Below, one piece after another: positions 21,856 through 33,245 of a DNA stretch of 64,000 nt. This stretch comes from Kitagawia praeruptora (Eukaryota > Streptophyta > Magnoliopsida > Apiales > Apiaceae). The notes beneath the pieces were generated by a model. The model was not told the origin of the DNA and did not search any database. It was given only the letters and a program-made list of their open reading frames with translations. The position numbers and the translations under genes are program-made. The stretch covers positions 95,043,001-95,107,000 of the forward strand of contig CM075354.1 of NCBI GenBank assembly GCA_037693485.1, in the 5' to 3' direction. Each line of letters starts with the position of its first letter. The stretch's first letter is position 1.

Positions 21856-24309
21856 TTTTATATATAGCAAAAGCAGTATTATACAACAATACTTCAAAGT
21901 ATCGAAATAGGAAACTTGCCTGATATTCGAGAAGTAGTAGGGCTCGTGACAATGTCAAACAATCTAGAAAAAGTCAAAGAAAACATTCGGTCAATCCCTT
22001 GGACACTCCATTTATACATCAATGCTTAAACACATAAGCGAGACACAACTAGGGTAATACTAGCTTGCTTTAGGCTCAAACTAAGTCCATGTTAATCAAC
22101 AATTACTTAAGTCATAAGTTTGGTTCGAAACCGATCCTCAATTCAAGTTATACTTAATCGCTTATAAAGTCGATTTCAAAGTCGCGTTCCTAGGGGTTTT
22201 CGCTTGCGCAACCTCGGCTTACACATTTTTATAAAATCGGAAAATAAACCTTTTTGTACGATTCTTTTTGGATTGCATTCTCCACTGACTAAACTTCATA
22301 CCATCCAAATTTCATGAGTTTTAAATATTGTTAAGGGGTCCAAATATATTTTACAAGTTGGTACTTCATAGCAGTTTGGTTTTGTTGAACACCATTCATT
22401 AAAATGACCGTTTCTCGTAAACCGTATATCCGTTTCACATGATCTTTATATCAAAACGAAGCTTAAAACACAAACTAGCTTATCATGGCAGTGGTGACTA
22501 AAATCAGTAGGGGTTTGGGTCCGAATGTTATACACCAAACAAGGTATTGTAAAATCGGGCATTATAACGGCTATGTTTACACGCTTTCCAAAATTTTTAC
22601 CTCACCGTGAACATACCATCACTACACCCATCACTTCTAAACATGATAATCATCTAAACAAGTTCAACAACACCTTATCTCAACCATCACATGAATCATC
22701 AACCACAACCAACTACAAATCCATGGATCTAAACATATAACTAACATATCATCCATTAATCATCAAATCATCCTTAAAACTCATAAAAACTCAAAGTACA
22801 AGCTAGAGTTCTTGAGGGTTATACCTTCCTTGGTGTGTGGGTGAACCTTATAAACCTTGTTTAGTCCTTATATAACCTTAGGATAGCTTGGATCATCCAA
22901 AGAAATCAAGAAAATAAGTTAGCAATCTCGGAGTTACAATACACCAGTTGAAAGAACCGGAAAAACGAGGTCCTTACCTTGATTTTCTGGACGAGTCTTC
23001 TAAAGAAGAGTTGTAGAGAATCTCCACACCTTTCCAACAAGCTAAAGAACGCATGATGTGAGTAAGAATTGAAGGCGCTAGGGCTGTTTTACTGAGCTTC
23101 TGTCTAGCATGGCCGGGAGCAGAATATGTTTTGCTTTTGTGTTTTGTTGGATAATGAACTAAAACATGTAATATCTATCTATTACTCTTAGCCTTATCTT
23201 GTTTAAATGTGGTGTCAAGCTCTCATTGGTTCTCTTGGATTTCCTTGTCCAACAAAGTGCAACTTAGTACTCATCTTTGGTTATCTTTCATGTAAGTCAC
23301 CTTGGTTTGTTTTCTTTTTTCCACCAATTTGATTTCCTTTGTCTATATCCTTAAATCCACTTGATATAATTCTCTTGATGATCATGTAGGATATTAATTC
23401 TTGTCATAATCCCAATCCTTAATCCATGATTCGTTCGTTCTATCGCTTAATCTTGTTATAAGGTCTCATCGGTTTTTAGAACGCTTGATTCACTGCCTCA
23501 GTGGTTTTCGTTCTAAATCCTCAAATCAAATATAATAAAATTCTGAAATATTAAATCCTCAATTCCTCAAATTCAATATCTCATTTCTTGAATATAATAA
23601 TATATAATTCACTGTCTGGTCAAATATTAATAAAATTTGGAATTTCTGAATTCCGATCATCTTTACATACACTCATTTACTCCGTGGATCACTAATATGA
23701 CTTCGAAATATCCATACCATGTCTCGCACATGGGGTGGCATGAAAAATTTCTTGGTTCCCAAAATCACTATTCATCCATGAAAAACACTAGTTAGTGTAT
23801 GAAAACGCTATTCATTCTCATCTCCACGCTAGGGTCCATTAGCTCATTTCCTGGACGATAGATTATTCTTATCTATGTCGTCACCCATTGGATTGATCTA
23901 TCCTGACAATACACATGTGAATCGAGATCATCATCCATAGCAATATCCATTCACTAATGCACTTAATCCTAAATAAGAAAAAGTTTTATATCTATCAAAA
24001 ATTCGGGTTATTACATATATAATTTGGCATAAAATAAATTGTTTTAAGTGATCATGTGGTTTTAATATCTATTTTTGTGTGCACTTAAGAGATGTTGTTG
24101 TGTATACGACCTTGAACCTATTAGTCCTATAAAGTTTGTAACTTTTAGTTATTTCTTTGTTAAACAATTGAATAGCCAAACAGCTGCTAGCTTTGTTGGT
24201 CAGACTGCTGAAAGAGAAGTTTAGGCCTTATTGTAGATCTGATAATATCATAGATTAGGATATTCAGTAGAATTATTGGCAAACTTGATGCATACCACAC
24301 CTCAATTTT

Positions 24310-24655
24310 TCTTCCATGATCCACCTAAATCTTTGGCCCACGCATTTGAGAATTATTCATGCTAATATATTGTATTTGCGGCTCACTTGATGTACCTAAT
24401 TTTTTTATACACTTCAACACCTTAATTTTTGGCCTACATATTTGAAGATTATTTATCCTGATATGTTGTTAAAACTTGCTCTTCATCCACCTTAATTTTT
24501 GGCCCCGCATTTGTGAATTATTCATGCTAATATATTGTATTTGCGGCTCACTTGATGTATCTAATTTTTTTACACACTTAAACACCTTAATTTTTGGCCT
24601 ACATATTTGAAGATTATTTATCCTGATAAGTTGTTAAAACTTGCTCTTCCATTAG
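24310..24655 (+). repeat. Tandem duplication in RPA-like intron 3
   Basis: A block of about 165-170 bp with the phrases TTGGCCC.GCATTTG, GCGGCTCACTTGATGTA and GTTGTTAAAACTTGCTCTTC occurs twice. The second copy ends at the exon 4 acceptor (ATTAG). This is a Helitron-internal duplication older than or independent of the LTR insertions. Confidence 0.8.
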
Positions 24656-25010
24656 CTCCATCACCTGCACAGTGACTTTGTGGGGAAAGTTGGGTGAAGA
24701 GTTTGACTCTGTACTATACACCCAGGATGGTGGCCCCTATGTTATGGTTATTTATTCTGTCACCGTGAAGACCTTTAAAGGTAAAAACACTTATCCTAAG
24801 TAGTAAAACATACGTTAATTAATCTGCCAAAAAAAGGAAGCTTTTTTTGTGCCTAGGATGGCTGTTTTCTCCCCTGGTTATAAACTAACCCTTGTGCCCC
24901 AATATGCCTTGTAGGTGCTTTAAATTTTGCTACAACTAGCGGTAGTAGGGTCTATGTCAACCCAGATACTGATCATGTCTCTTCTATAAGGGAACTGTTT
25001 TCAGCCTTGC
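24656..25010 (+). CDS. RPA1-like exon 4 and first part of exon 5
   Basis: Exon 4 (24656-24780) encodes SITCTVTLWGKLGEEFD...DGGPYVMVIYSVTVKTFK, an OB-fold strand set conserved in Helitron RPA proteins. Donor GTAAAA follows. Exon 5 (acceptor TTGTAG, start 24915) encodes GALNFATTSGSRVYVNPDTD followed by HVSSIRELFSAL, and is cut at 25010 by the solo LTR at 25011. The duplicated CTTGC is exon sequence. Confidence 0.85.
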
Positions 25011-25689
25011 TGTAACAGCCCCAGATCCGGGGTCGGGGACCTAGTCGTTACGGTCTCATATTCCATAAACAATACTTGCATTTGAATCCAAAATAAATAA
25101 ATAGCATGCTTGAGCCCGCCATATTACCACATCACACACAACCAGTTATAGTCCCAGAGATGAAATTGAAATAAGTCTCTAATTATAGGATCCACGATTA
25201 TAAGTTATTTCAACCCAAAATGATTACAACATAAGTTTAAAAGTTGCTTGCCGTTGATTAAAATTAGTCATACATATAATTAAGGCTGAAAACAAAAGCT
25301 GCCAGTCTAGTCTACCTCAGCAATGGCAGCAACAATATCAGCGGGTAGTCCTACGACTGGAGTCACCTGCTTGCGCCGAGTGCGCCTTACGCGGACCATC
25401 AAACCTAGCTATTGTTGTGATATAATAAATAAAGCAAGGGTGAGCAATAGCCCACCAACAATAATGTATACCGAACAATAATATATAACAGTTCCAAAGT
25501 ATTTTTGAAACCATATGCCAATCATTAACGAACATAGTGCCAGTATAATGTAAAAGATGAAGTTACAAGGTAATTCAAAACATAACTTCCGTAGAATTAT
25601 CTGTTGTGCAAGATATAAGCAAGATATCATCATATATCATAAAAGAGGGAATTGCAGGAAAATATTGCAATCCCAGTTTTGAACATTTT

Positions 25690-25788
25690 TCAAACTCCTG
25701 CCAACCTGAAAGAAGTCTCTTCGATACGTGTTGCGTGGGATACCCGTCAACCTGAAAGAAGTCTCTTCGATACGTGTTGCAGGAAATT
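25690..25788. repeat. Tandem duplication (about 49 bp) in LTR2
   Basis: CCAACCTGAAAGAAGTCTCT with TCGATACGTGTTGC occurs twice in succession. It is a local duplication private to this LTR copy. Confidence 0.75.
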
Positions 25789-27089
25789 TCCAATTTGGGA
25801 GATGAACTAATACTGGAGTTATCACGCGCCAGCTGTCCCACTCTCCGATGATCAGTCGTAGATGGTACAACCTAATATAGTTTACTACCGGTAGAAGGAA
25901 GAACTGGCGGATTTACTTTTCTACCATCCTTAATAGTAACTCCCTTGCCAACGGTTGGGCCTTGTGATGGATCGCACGACTCGGCCTCTTACACACGACT
26001 CCTAGTTCGAATAAATCCATGACTCTGAAACGTAAAGTTCGTCCCCCTTTCCCCAAGTGTAACACTTGTTGATAGGACTTCACAAAGTAGTCGTATCTAA
26101 TTGGAAAGGAAGATTCACCAATATTTCCCAAGTTGTTGCTTGTTAATGGATATAAACTTGTTCCAGGAATTTTACCCCTCGAGTGTTGAGGAAGTAACAA
26201 AAACACTCATTTTGATGTTTAGGAATCAAGATGCGAGTGAAAAAAATAGTTTCAAAAGATTTATGACCGGGCAGTCAAACAAAATAAATAACAGCTCTCA
26301 AGTAAGGTTCCCTTATAATCTGTAAGATAGATTCGAATGAAGAATAGAGTTTTGAGAACCTTCCTTGATAAAAATAATAATAATAAGACTCAGAAATAAT
26401 TTACGTGATATTTGGAGATAAAAAATAATATTTTGAATAAAGTAAATTATTTTTAGAACTGGCTAAAAGAATTAGAATATTTATTAAACCATAAATATTT
26501 CCAGAATATTATTAATATAAAATATTGCTCATAAATAACCCTCGAGTAAGTATATATAAAAATATTCACTAAATAAATAGTTCCTCGAATAAATATTCAA
26601 AATAATGTTCATTAAACAAATAAAACCTTAAATGAATATTCAAAATAATATTCATTAAATTAATAAAGCTCAAATGAATATTCAAAATAATATTCATTAA
26701 ATAAATAAACTCAAATGAATATTCAAAATAATATTTATTATTTTCCTCAGAAAATAATCATAATATATTCAGAAATACTGACTCCCGGTCTATATTTGAA
26801 GAATGAGACATATGCTCTTCACTAAGGGTCTTAGCAATATCCGACTTATAACTAATATATCTCCTATCTAGATTATAAGCCAATATCAAATCATGAAACA
26901 AGTATTACAATATAATTTAAAAGCAGGCATGCATGCTATGGCATATGTATAACAAAAATCTAATCATATACAATATCACAACAACAGTTCCAAAATGTTT
27001 GGAAACTTGCCTGGTACTCTGGTGGGGGTAGTGTGTCCTGGGTTAGTCTGGTGATCTATAAACAATCAAAAATTCGAGATTAATCACTT

Positions 27090-28505
27090 TGAAGGGTTTC
27101 GAGCATCAAACGCAGCGGAATTAAACGCGAAAAAGAATAAAAATTGAAACCCTACCGCAGGATCCATGCAAAAACATGTTATTTAATTCGGAGTTAGATG
27201 ATTACCTTAAAGAAGTTTTACAAATTGATGACAGATGGAGGTCCAAAACAATCACCACGCAGCCCTCTTCGAGATCTACGTTGCCAAAGTAGTCCACACG
27301 AACGCTTGATCGTCCAACGATCACCATACATCATAATTAAACAATACATCATAATGTATTTATAGGAAAGAGAGATTGGGCTAAATCCTAAATCGAATTG
27401 GGCTTCTCCAAACCCATTCTGATTTGGTTTTAATATTAAATTCGAATTTTATTTAATTATAATTAAGACCAGCTCAATTAATTAAATATCCAATTTCGAA
27501 TTTAATAATTTAATTTAAATTCGTAATTTAAATTAAAACTCCTTTTAAACGTTCTTATTGTGTAACCCTTTAGGTTATTATTACGTTGACAATAATTTTA
27601 ATATCCAATAATAAAATTATAAACAATGAGCGCCATCTAGTAATACATCATTGCTACCAAAGTAATAATAATAATTGGTGATCCAATTAAACCTTTCGTG
27701 ATTAATGTTTCCGTGTAATATAATCCCTTTAACCAAATATTATACATTAAACTCGAGGCATGTTATTAAGCATCCTCTTCAACGTTTAATCCGTATTTCG
27801 TTGATCAATGAGTAGACTATTAAAACAAATCAATATTTGAGCATGGCCATGCATTTTCATAGTCTCACTCAATAAAGAGGCCAATAATATCTCTCCTAAT
27901 AATAGGAGGGTTAAATCTTTTATCTATCATTCATATTTCTCATACGACTCATAATATACCCGATGTACACTTTTATCATCACCCGGTCAAAGGTAACTTT
28001 TAATGTAGTCAAAGTATATTAATCCTCGTATAAAAATATAATGATCACAAGTCTAAGGATCATTACACCTTTATCACTGTGAGTCTTTCAAATGACATTA
28101 TCAACATGTTGAATCTCACCGTGGGTTAATCCAGTGCCATGTATATAATTACATGCACATATGTTCTTGACTTTAGTATCACTATACCTATGACCAATGA
28201 GATGTGGTCATCCGTCAACAAACATACTAATCTTTATGCATTATAATTGTCCCATATTAATAATGCTCGATTAGGGATATTTAGGAATATAAACACTATT
28301 CATATAATCTCATTTTTAAGTCACATACTTAAAGATATAGAATACATGTTCTATATTCCAAGGACATTTATTACTCTAACATTTATATCGTAGTAAATTA
28401 AGACATAATAAATTAAAGTAGAATAATCAGTAGAACATAATCATTAAATAACAAAATAGTCTTTCCTAGAAGCACAACTACATTATTGTCTCTAGGGAAC
28501 TAACA
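27090..28505 (-). mobile_element. Solo LTR of the copia family, reverse orientation
   Basis: The plus-strand start TGAAGGGTTTCGAGCATCAA is the reverse of the copia LTR end, and CTCTAGGGAACTAACA is the reverse of its start. Many internal stretches match 10180-11710 in reverse (for example the GAGGCCAATAATATCTCTCC region). Divergence is clearly larger than between the LTRs of the full copia element. ATCAC occurs close to both ends but two bases outside the canonical TG..CA limits, so the target duplication is uncertain. Confidence 0.82.
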
Positions 28506-29430
28506 CTATCACGCTTAACTCCTTCGAAAGGCTAAGTATATACTTTACTTAGGTGAAAACACGTTTTCAAGTTATCTCGTTATGCACCTCTTAGTGTACT
28601 CTTATTATCACCGCTATGATCCGACACTTGTTCATTATTAAGGCATGTCATTACACTTACACTTGGTAGGTACTTAAGTCGTATAAGTTCTAAGGTCGAT
28701 CATTTACTAAAAAAGATTATACCTTTAGATTTATTGTCCGTTTTCTAAGTTATAACCAAGTGTTCCTCAAATGGGTTCATTCGCACTTAACCTCGATTCG
28801 AACATTTTTATAAAATCGAAAAACGATCCGTTTTACATGAGGTTTTCTCCCACACCTTCCTTAATCTCTAATATTTAATTACCAATATTTGCCACTGAAT
28901 TAATCATATTAAGGGGGTTCAATTTCAGTTACGAACTCGCACTTACGATTTCGAACCACTTTTACTAATTTGACCATAACTCCTAAACCGTAAGTCCAAA
29001 TGCTTCGATTCTCGTGCCAAAACGATCTATGACTCGACATCTACAAGGGTAGGTCATACACTTGTCAAGATCAGAAAATTAAGGCTACTGTTATGCACGA
29101 ATTTAGGGGTTAACAAAATTTCGGCATTACGACGGCTATAACTCGAACGTTTCCAAATTTGTTACATCACAACCAAGCCACACCGGGCATACCATACATC
29201 TTACAAGTCCAAGAACATCTCACTTCATCATCATAATCATCATATCTCTTAAATCAACTAAATCAACTACATAATCATGCTTACATGCTTATAATAACAT
29301 CATAATAACATCATAATTATAACTAATCTAAAACCACCAAGAACGATCATAAAACTCAAAGTAAGATCTAGGGTTCATGAGAGATATACCTTTCTTGGAG
29401 TCTGTAAAGACTTTACTAATCTTTGTCTAG

Positions 29431-30009
29431 TAGTGGTGAACAAAATTTACCCAACCCGCTCCTTATTTCGCCCGACCAACCCGGACCGTCCAAACCCGTG
29501 CGCTGAACGGGTTGATTTTTAAAAAACCCGTACTAATTGGGTTGGGTTATGATTTAACAAATTTTAACCCTAACCCAATCCGTCCCAACCCGTTTACATA
29601 ACAATGCATAATGATTAAATATTTTCTGCAATTTTTTGCATTCATTTTCTGCATTTTTTTGCATTTTCTACATTCTGCAACATTCTGCAACACTTTCTAC
29701 ATTCTGCAACACATTTTCTACATTCTATAACATTCTGCAACACATTTTCTACATTATGCAACACATTTCTGCATTTTCTAGGGAGAATTTCTGCATTTTC
29801 TAGACAGAATTTTTTGCATTTTCTGCAAAATTTTTCCGATTTTCAACCCGACCAACCCGTCCTAACCCAACCCGGACCGTTCAAAACCCGACCAACCCGC
29901 CCCTTCCAAAACCGTGGGTTGAACGGGTTAATTTTTAAAAAACCCGTACTAATTGGGTTGGGTTGTTTTTTCCCTCAACCCACCCCAACCCGCCCCGTGT
30001 TCACCCCTA
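29431..30009. mobile_element. hAT-like MITE (579 bp) with exact 8-bp target duplication
   Basis: Ends TAGTGGTGAACA and TGTTCACCCCTA are inverted repeats. TTGTCTAG flanks both sides (29423-29430 and 30010-30017). The subterminal parts repeat CAACCCG units and the centre repeats ACATTCTGCAACA. No coding capacity. The architecture parallels the MITE at 18002-18639. Confidence 0.87.
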
Positions 30010-31223
30010 TTGTCTAGTCCTTGTATAACCTTTATATAGCTTAGATCATCCAAAGAAATCAAGAAAATCAAAGTTAGTTCTTGAAATCACTATTCACCCT
30101 AAACTTTGATGATTTTATTAACTATGAAAGACTTGGAATCTAAGGCTCAAATTTGTAGGATAACTATGATATGAAATGTAGTACTCACCAAAATAATCTT
30201 GAGATTTAACAATGGTTGGAAGCTTGATTTTTGTTCTTGAATTTATGCAAAAGCCGAATGGAGCATTTTGGAGAGAGTGGTGGAGTTGCTTGGCTTCTCT
30301 TGATCTAATCTTACATAAAGTGATGTATTTAGATAATATCTTGGCATAAAGTAGCTTTAATAAAGTGTTTAGGTCATTGCATGCAGCCATGTGTTAGGAT
30401 CTTGTGGTGTAGATGATGTGTTTAGGCTAACTAAGCGGTTTGGTTTCTAAGTATGTTAGGGAAACTACTTGGTTACTTGATATTATCCTCTTGCACATGC
30501 TTATATCTTGGCTCTCTACTTGTTTCTTTGTCCGGTTATTGCTCAATTTCATTGATCGTTCGGAGGAATATCTGAAGTATTTCTTGTTAGGGTTTTACCG
30601 GAAACCTTCTTGATATTTATACTACCATTCTCAATCCTCCTTTATAATCCTTGGATTTAAATTCCTCAATTCTTTTTATTAAATCCTTAAATCCTTCAGT
30701 GTCTAGGGAAATCTCGGAGAAAATAAAAGTGCTATTTTTGTGAATCTGATATCGTTTACATACACTTATATTGTCCATGAATCATCAATACGAACTCAGA
30801 AATCCATTCTGAATACTTCAATATAGTGTCGTCTAATAATATTCCAATTTCTACCAAAAACACTATTCATCACTTATTCTTTCTTTATTTCTTATATTTA
30901 GAAAAAATGTACTTGTTCTCTCTCGAGCGTTCCTTATCTCTTTTACGGAACCACTGGACTTATAACAGATATCGATTTGGATGACATGAGAATAACCTTC
31001 CTCTTTGGAATTAGCATATCTTACTTTCCTAGGAGATAGATTATTCTAATCTAAGTTGTCAACCAATTGCATTCTTCATGGCATATAAACATTTGAATCT
31101 CAATCCATTAAATATTCATTCATTAAACCCTTGATACATTACCGTCGTAACCACTATTCATTCTTACACCAATACATAATAAAAGTTTTGATTACTACCA
31201 AAAATCTAGGTTCTTACACTTGC

Positions 31224-32177
31224 CCCCTAAAGTCGTATCTATTGAAGGAACTGCTTCTGCGAAGCTTCCCATAAAGAGGCGATGTTCGTCAATCGCAAGA
31301 CTGTCGAGGATCTGGTGAATGCTACATTTTATGGCAAACTGAAGGTATATACCAAACCCCATATAAAACAACATGGGCCAGTGAACATACCTCCTTGCTA
31401 CCTCATTATACTTAACATCCCAAATTATTGCAGGTTGATGTTGTAACCTTGAAGGCCACAATAACTGCCATAAACAATCACAATGGATGGTTTTATGTTT
31501 CCTGTAAATCGTGCATCAAAAAGGCCGTACCAAAGGATAGGGTTTATGCTGCACTAGTTGTGGCGAGACAGTTTACTTCCCTCTGGCAATGTAATTGAGC
31601 AAATGTTGTTGTGTTCCAACCTACGATTTATATCGCCAATATTCTCTGACTCACATTTGTTTTCTAGGTTTCGAGTTAATGTTCAGGTTGCAGACAACAC
31701 CGACTCTACAACTGTGGTTCTGTTCAATGCTGTTACGGAGCGCATGCTGGACGTCTCGGAAAAAAAGTTAATTAACAAAATGCCTCCAGGAGATAATTCT
31801 GTTCCAGTAGAGCTGCAACCACTGTTGGGCAAAGAGTTAGTGTTCAAGATGAAGCTGAACAAATATAATTTGGTTGATGGACTGCAGGACTACGGAGTAT
31901 CGGCAGTTTACACCCCTGTGGGAGAACTGGAGGCTGCTCATGCTAAGAATGTTCTCGCAGCCGTAAGCCCACTTTTATGCCATACTCATTTACATTTTTC
32001 TGAAAAGTATATGTCAACCTTTACATCTTTCTTGCTCTCATTTTTCAGGCCAGTGTTGATCTGGTGGAGAGTACTATAGCTGATGATGACAATGTTCCAG
32101 AAAGTGACCCCAAGCGAAAGAGGAAACTCTCATATGTTATTGAAGATGTCAGTGAAAGTGGCAGTGGGGCGGCTTAG
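31224..32177 (+). CDS. RPA1-like exon 5 (rest) to exon 8, zinc region and C-terminus
   Basis: Exon 5 resumes as PPKVVSIEGTASAKL, then a one-base shift near 31270 is needed to read MFVNRKTVEDLVNATFYGKL. Exon 6 (31434-31590) encodes VDVVTLKATITAINNHNGWF then YVSCKSCIKKA. The second zinc half reads C-T-S-C-GETVYFPLA only after another frame change near 31546. Exon 7 (31668-31962) encodes FRVNVQVADNTDSTTVVLFN and LLGKELVFKMKLNKYN. Exon 8 (32049-32177) encodes ASVDLVESTIADDDNVPESD followed by the basic PKRKRK, probably a nuclear localisation signal, and ends at TAG. Zinc-ribbon cysteines are all present if frames are allowed to change. Confidence 0.83.
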
Positions 32178-32585
32178 CAAAAGACCCACTTCATTGCTCT
32201 GAGAAACTAGCATTCTAAGTTCTACTTTAACGTTATGATGCGCTATCTTTTGGTCAGGTTGTGAACATTACACTTGTAAAAAATGCAACATGAACCAACT
32301 ATTTTTACCTTCTTGTTATTCCACTTGACACTACCTTTGCATTTTCACATATATCTTTTGTTTGTTGCTTTACAATTTTGCCAGTTGTGTTTGTTGCTTT
32401 TGTTTGGTGCTTTACAATTTACTTTTTGCTCCAGATTTTTTGTTTGCCTTCTGTAGAATTCCACAAATATATCTTGAAAGGAACTCCTAGGTGATAATTA
32501 GGTTACTTTTCCACTAAACAATTTCACCTGTTCTGCTACATCATAACAGACTAACAGTAAAGCATTTTAGTTGTTGCTCAGATTG
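32178..32585 (+). other. Spacer between the RPA-like gene and the captured channel fragment
   Basis: It is AT-rich, with TTGTTTGTTGCTTT repeats. It probably holds the RPA-like 3' untranslated region. No other feature is seen. Confidence 0.4.
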
Positions 32586-33140
32586 GAATCTTTGTGCCCT
32601 TGCTTCATGTCCAGCAGGGGATTTTGTATTTGTGTCTTGGTCCTCTTGGAGTGGGGATATATTGGTTAAATAAAGATGATATTAAGTCGACTGAGACGAA
32701 TCCTGTTGTTGATGCTCTGTATTTTTGTATTGTGACAATGTGTACAATTGGGTATGGTGATATTACTCCGAATAGTACTGTGATGAAATTGTTTTCGCTT
32801 ATGTTTGTGTTGATTGGGTTGAGTTTATTGATATTTTGTTAAGTGGGATGGTTAGTTATGTTCTTGATTTGCAAGAGAATCATCTCTTGAGAACTTTTAA
32901 AGTTGGGGTTGATCAGGATCGACGATCGTACATAATTGATTTTAAGAAAGGGAGGATGAGGATTAGAACGAAGGTGGTGTTGCCTTTGGGAGTTGTGGTT
33001 CTCTGTATTGGTGTTGAGTTACTGTTATGCATTTTGTTGAAGGTCTTAGGTGGTAGGATAAACTATATCTTCCTGTATGCATATTGTCGATTACTACTGT
33101 TGGATATGGAGATAGCATTTTCCACTATGGATTGTCTTTA
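32586..33140 (+). pseudogene. Two-pore K+ channel (TPK/KCO-type) fragment captured by the Helitron
   Basis: The first frame (32594-32839) reads LGVGIYWLNKDDIKSTETNP followed by VVDALYFCIVTMC and the K+ selectivity filter TIGYGD (32744-32761). A one-base shift near 32826 is needed to continue as FIDILLSGMVSYVLDLQENH, then YIIDFKKGRMRIRTK. A second pore filter, TTVGYGD, is at 33093-33113 in yet another frame. Two pore signatures around a linker identify a vacuolar-type two-pore channel, not a Shaker channel. N-terminal 14-3-3 and C-terminal EF-hand regions are absent. It is intronless here and ends 50 bp before the Helitron terminus. Frameshifts make it non-functional. Confidence 0.9.
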
Positions 33141-33165
33141 GAAAAAGTTACGTGAATTATTTTCT

Positions 33166-33193
33166 CCCGTGCGAAGCGCGGGTTTTCAACTAG
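33166..33193 (+). other. Helitron 3' terminal hairpin and CTAG
   Basis: CCCGTGC GAA GCGCGGG forms a seven-pair stem with one G-T pair and a three-base loop, followed by TTTTCAACTAG. This is the rolling-circle termination signal of plant Helitrons. Confidence 0.88.
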
Positions 33194-33245
33194 TTTGTTA
33201 TATAACAATTTCTCTTGGTGACAATTTCTTGTTTTCAATCTGCAG

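Larger units (their letters stand above)
9921..24015 (-). mobile_element. Solo LTR (Ty3/gypsy), reverse orientation, with nested insertions (LTR1)
   Basis: On the plus strand it starts TGTAACAGCCCCAAATCCGG and ends CGGGTTATTACA. Read in reverse this is TGTAATAACCCG...GGGGCTGTTACA, a typical long Ty3/gypsy LTR. A 5-bp target duplication TATAT flanks it (9916-9920 and 24016-24020). No internal region or second LTR is present, so it is a solo LTR left by LTR-LTR recombination. It inserted in intron 3 of the RPA-like gene. Nested inside are the copia element, a hAT-like MITE and an inverted-repeat element. Parts resemble, in reverse, the LTR at 51817-55933, so the families are related. Confidence 0.85.
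25011..31218 (-). mobile_element. Solo LTR (Ty3/gypsy), reverse orientation, inside RPA exon 5 (LTR2)
   Basis: The plus-strand ends are TGTAACAGCCCCAGATCCGG and CTAGGTTCTTACA. The duplication CTTGC flanks it exactly (25006-25010 and 31219-31223). It is a relative of LTR1, sharing GAGATAGCC-type phrases, the AATATTCA dyads and the CGTAAAG-TCGTCCCCCTTTCCCC segment. Nested inside are a reverse copia solo LTR and a hAT-like MITE. Without them it is about 4.2 kb. Confidence 0.87.
8731..32177 (+). pseudogene. RPA1-like (replication protein A 70 kDa subunit-like) gene, split by two solo LTRs
   Basis: Eight exons can be followed by splice signals: 8731-8871, 8959-9232, 9316-9403, 24656-24780, 24915-25010 continued at 31224-31344, 31434-31590, 31668-31962 and 32049-32177. 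The product starts MAFSYLSDLKGDAENW and has OB-fold regions, a CxxC...CxxC zinc-binding region and a basic tail PKRKRK. This is the layout of the RPA70-like proteins carried by plant Helitrons, which probably bind single-stranded DNA during transposition. One LTR lies in intron 3 and another in exon 5. Independent frameshifts occur near 31270 (before MFVNRKTVEDL) and near 31546 (zinc region). With these changes the gene cannot make a full product. Confidence 0.88.
7475..33193 (+). mobile_element. Helitron carrying an RPA1-like gene and a captured K+ channel fragment
   Basis: The 5' end is TCTATACTTCTATATAAAG, preceded by A (7474). The 3' end has a hairpin (33166-33182, CCCGTGCGAAGCGCGGG) followed by TTTTCAA and CTAG (33190-33193), then T. 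Insertion between A and T, 5'-TC, the 3' hairpin and CTAG are the defining marks of plant Helitrons. Subtracting the two solo-LTR insertions leaves about 5.4 kb. Inside are an RPA1-like gene, as found in plant Helitrons, and a two-pore K+ channel fragment near the 3' end. No RepHel transposase was found, so the copy is non-autonomous. It sits in an intron of the RAD5B-like gene, whose flanking exons join in phase. Confidence 0.85.

Noticed and set aside
31558..32079. A single 173-residue plus-strand ORF
   Set aside because: It is real only from 31668 to 31962 (RPA-like exon 7). The ends read through introns, so the spliced exons were annotated instead.
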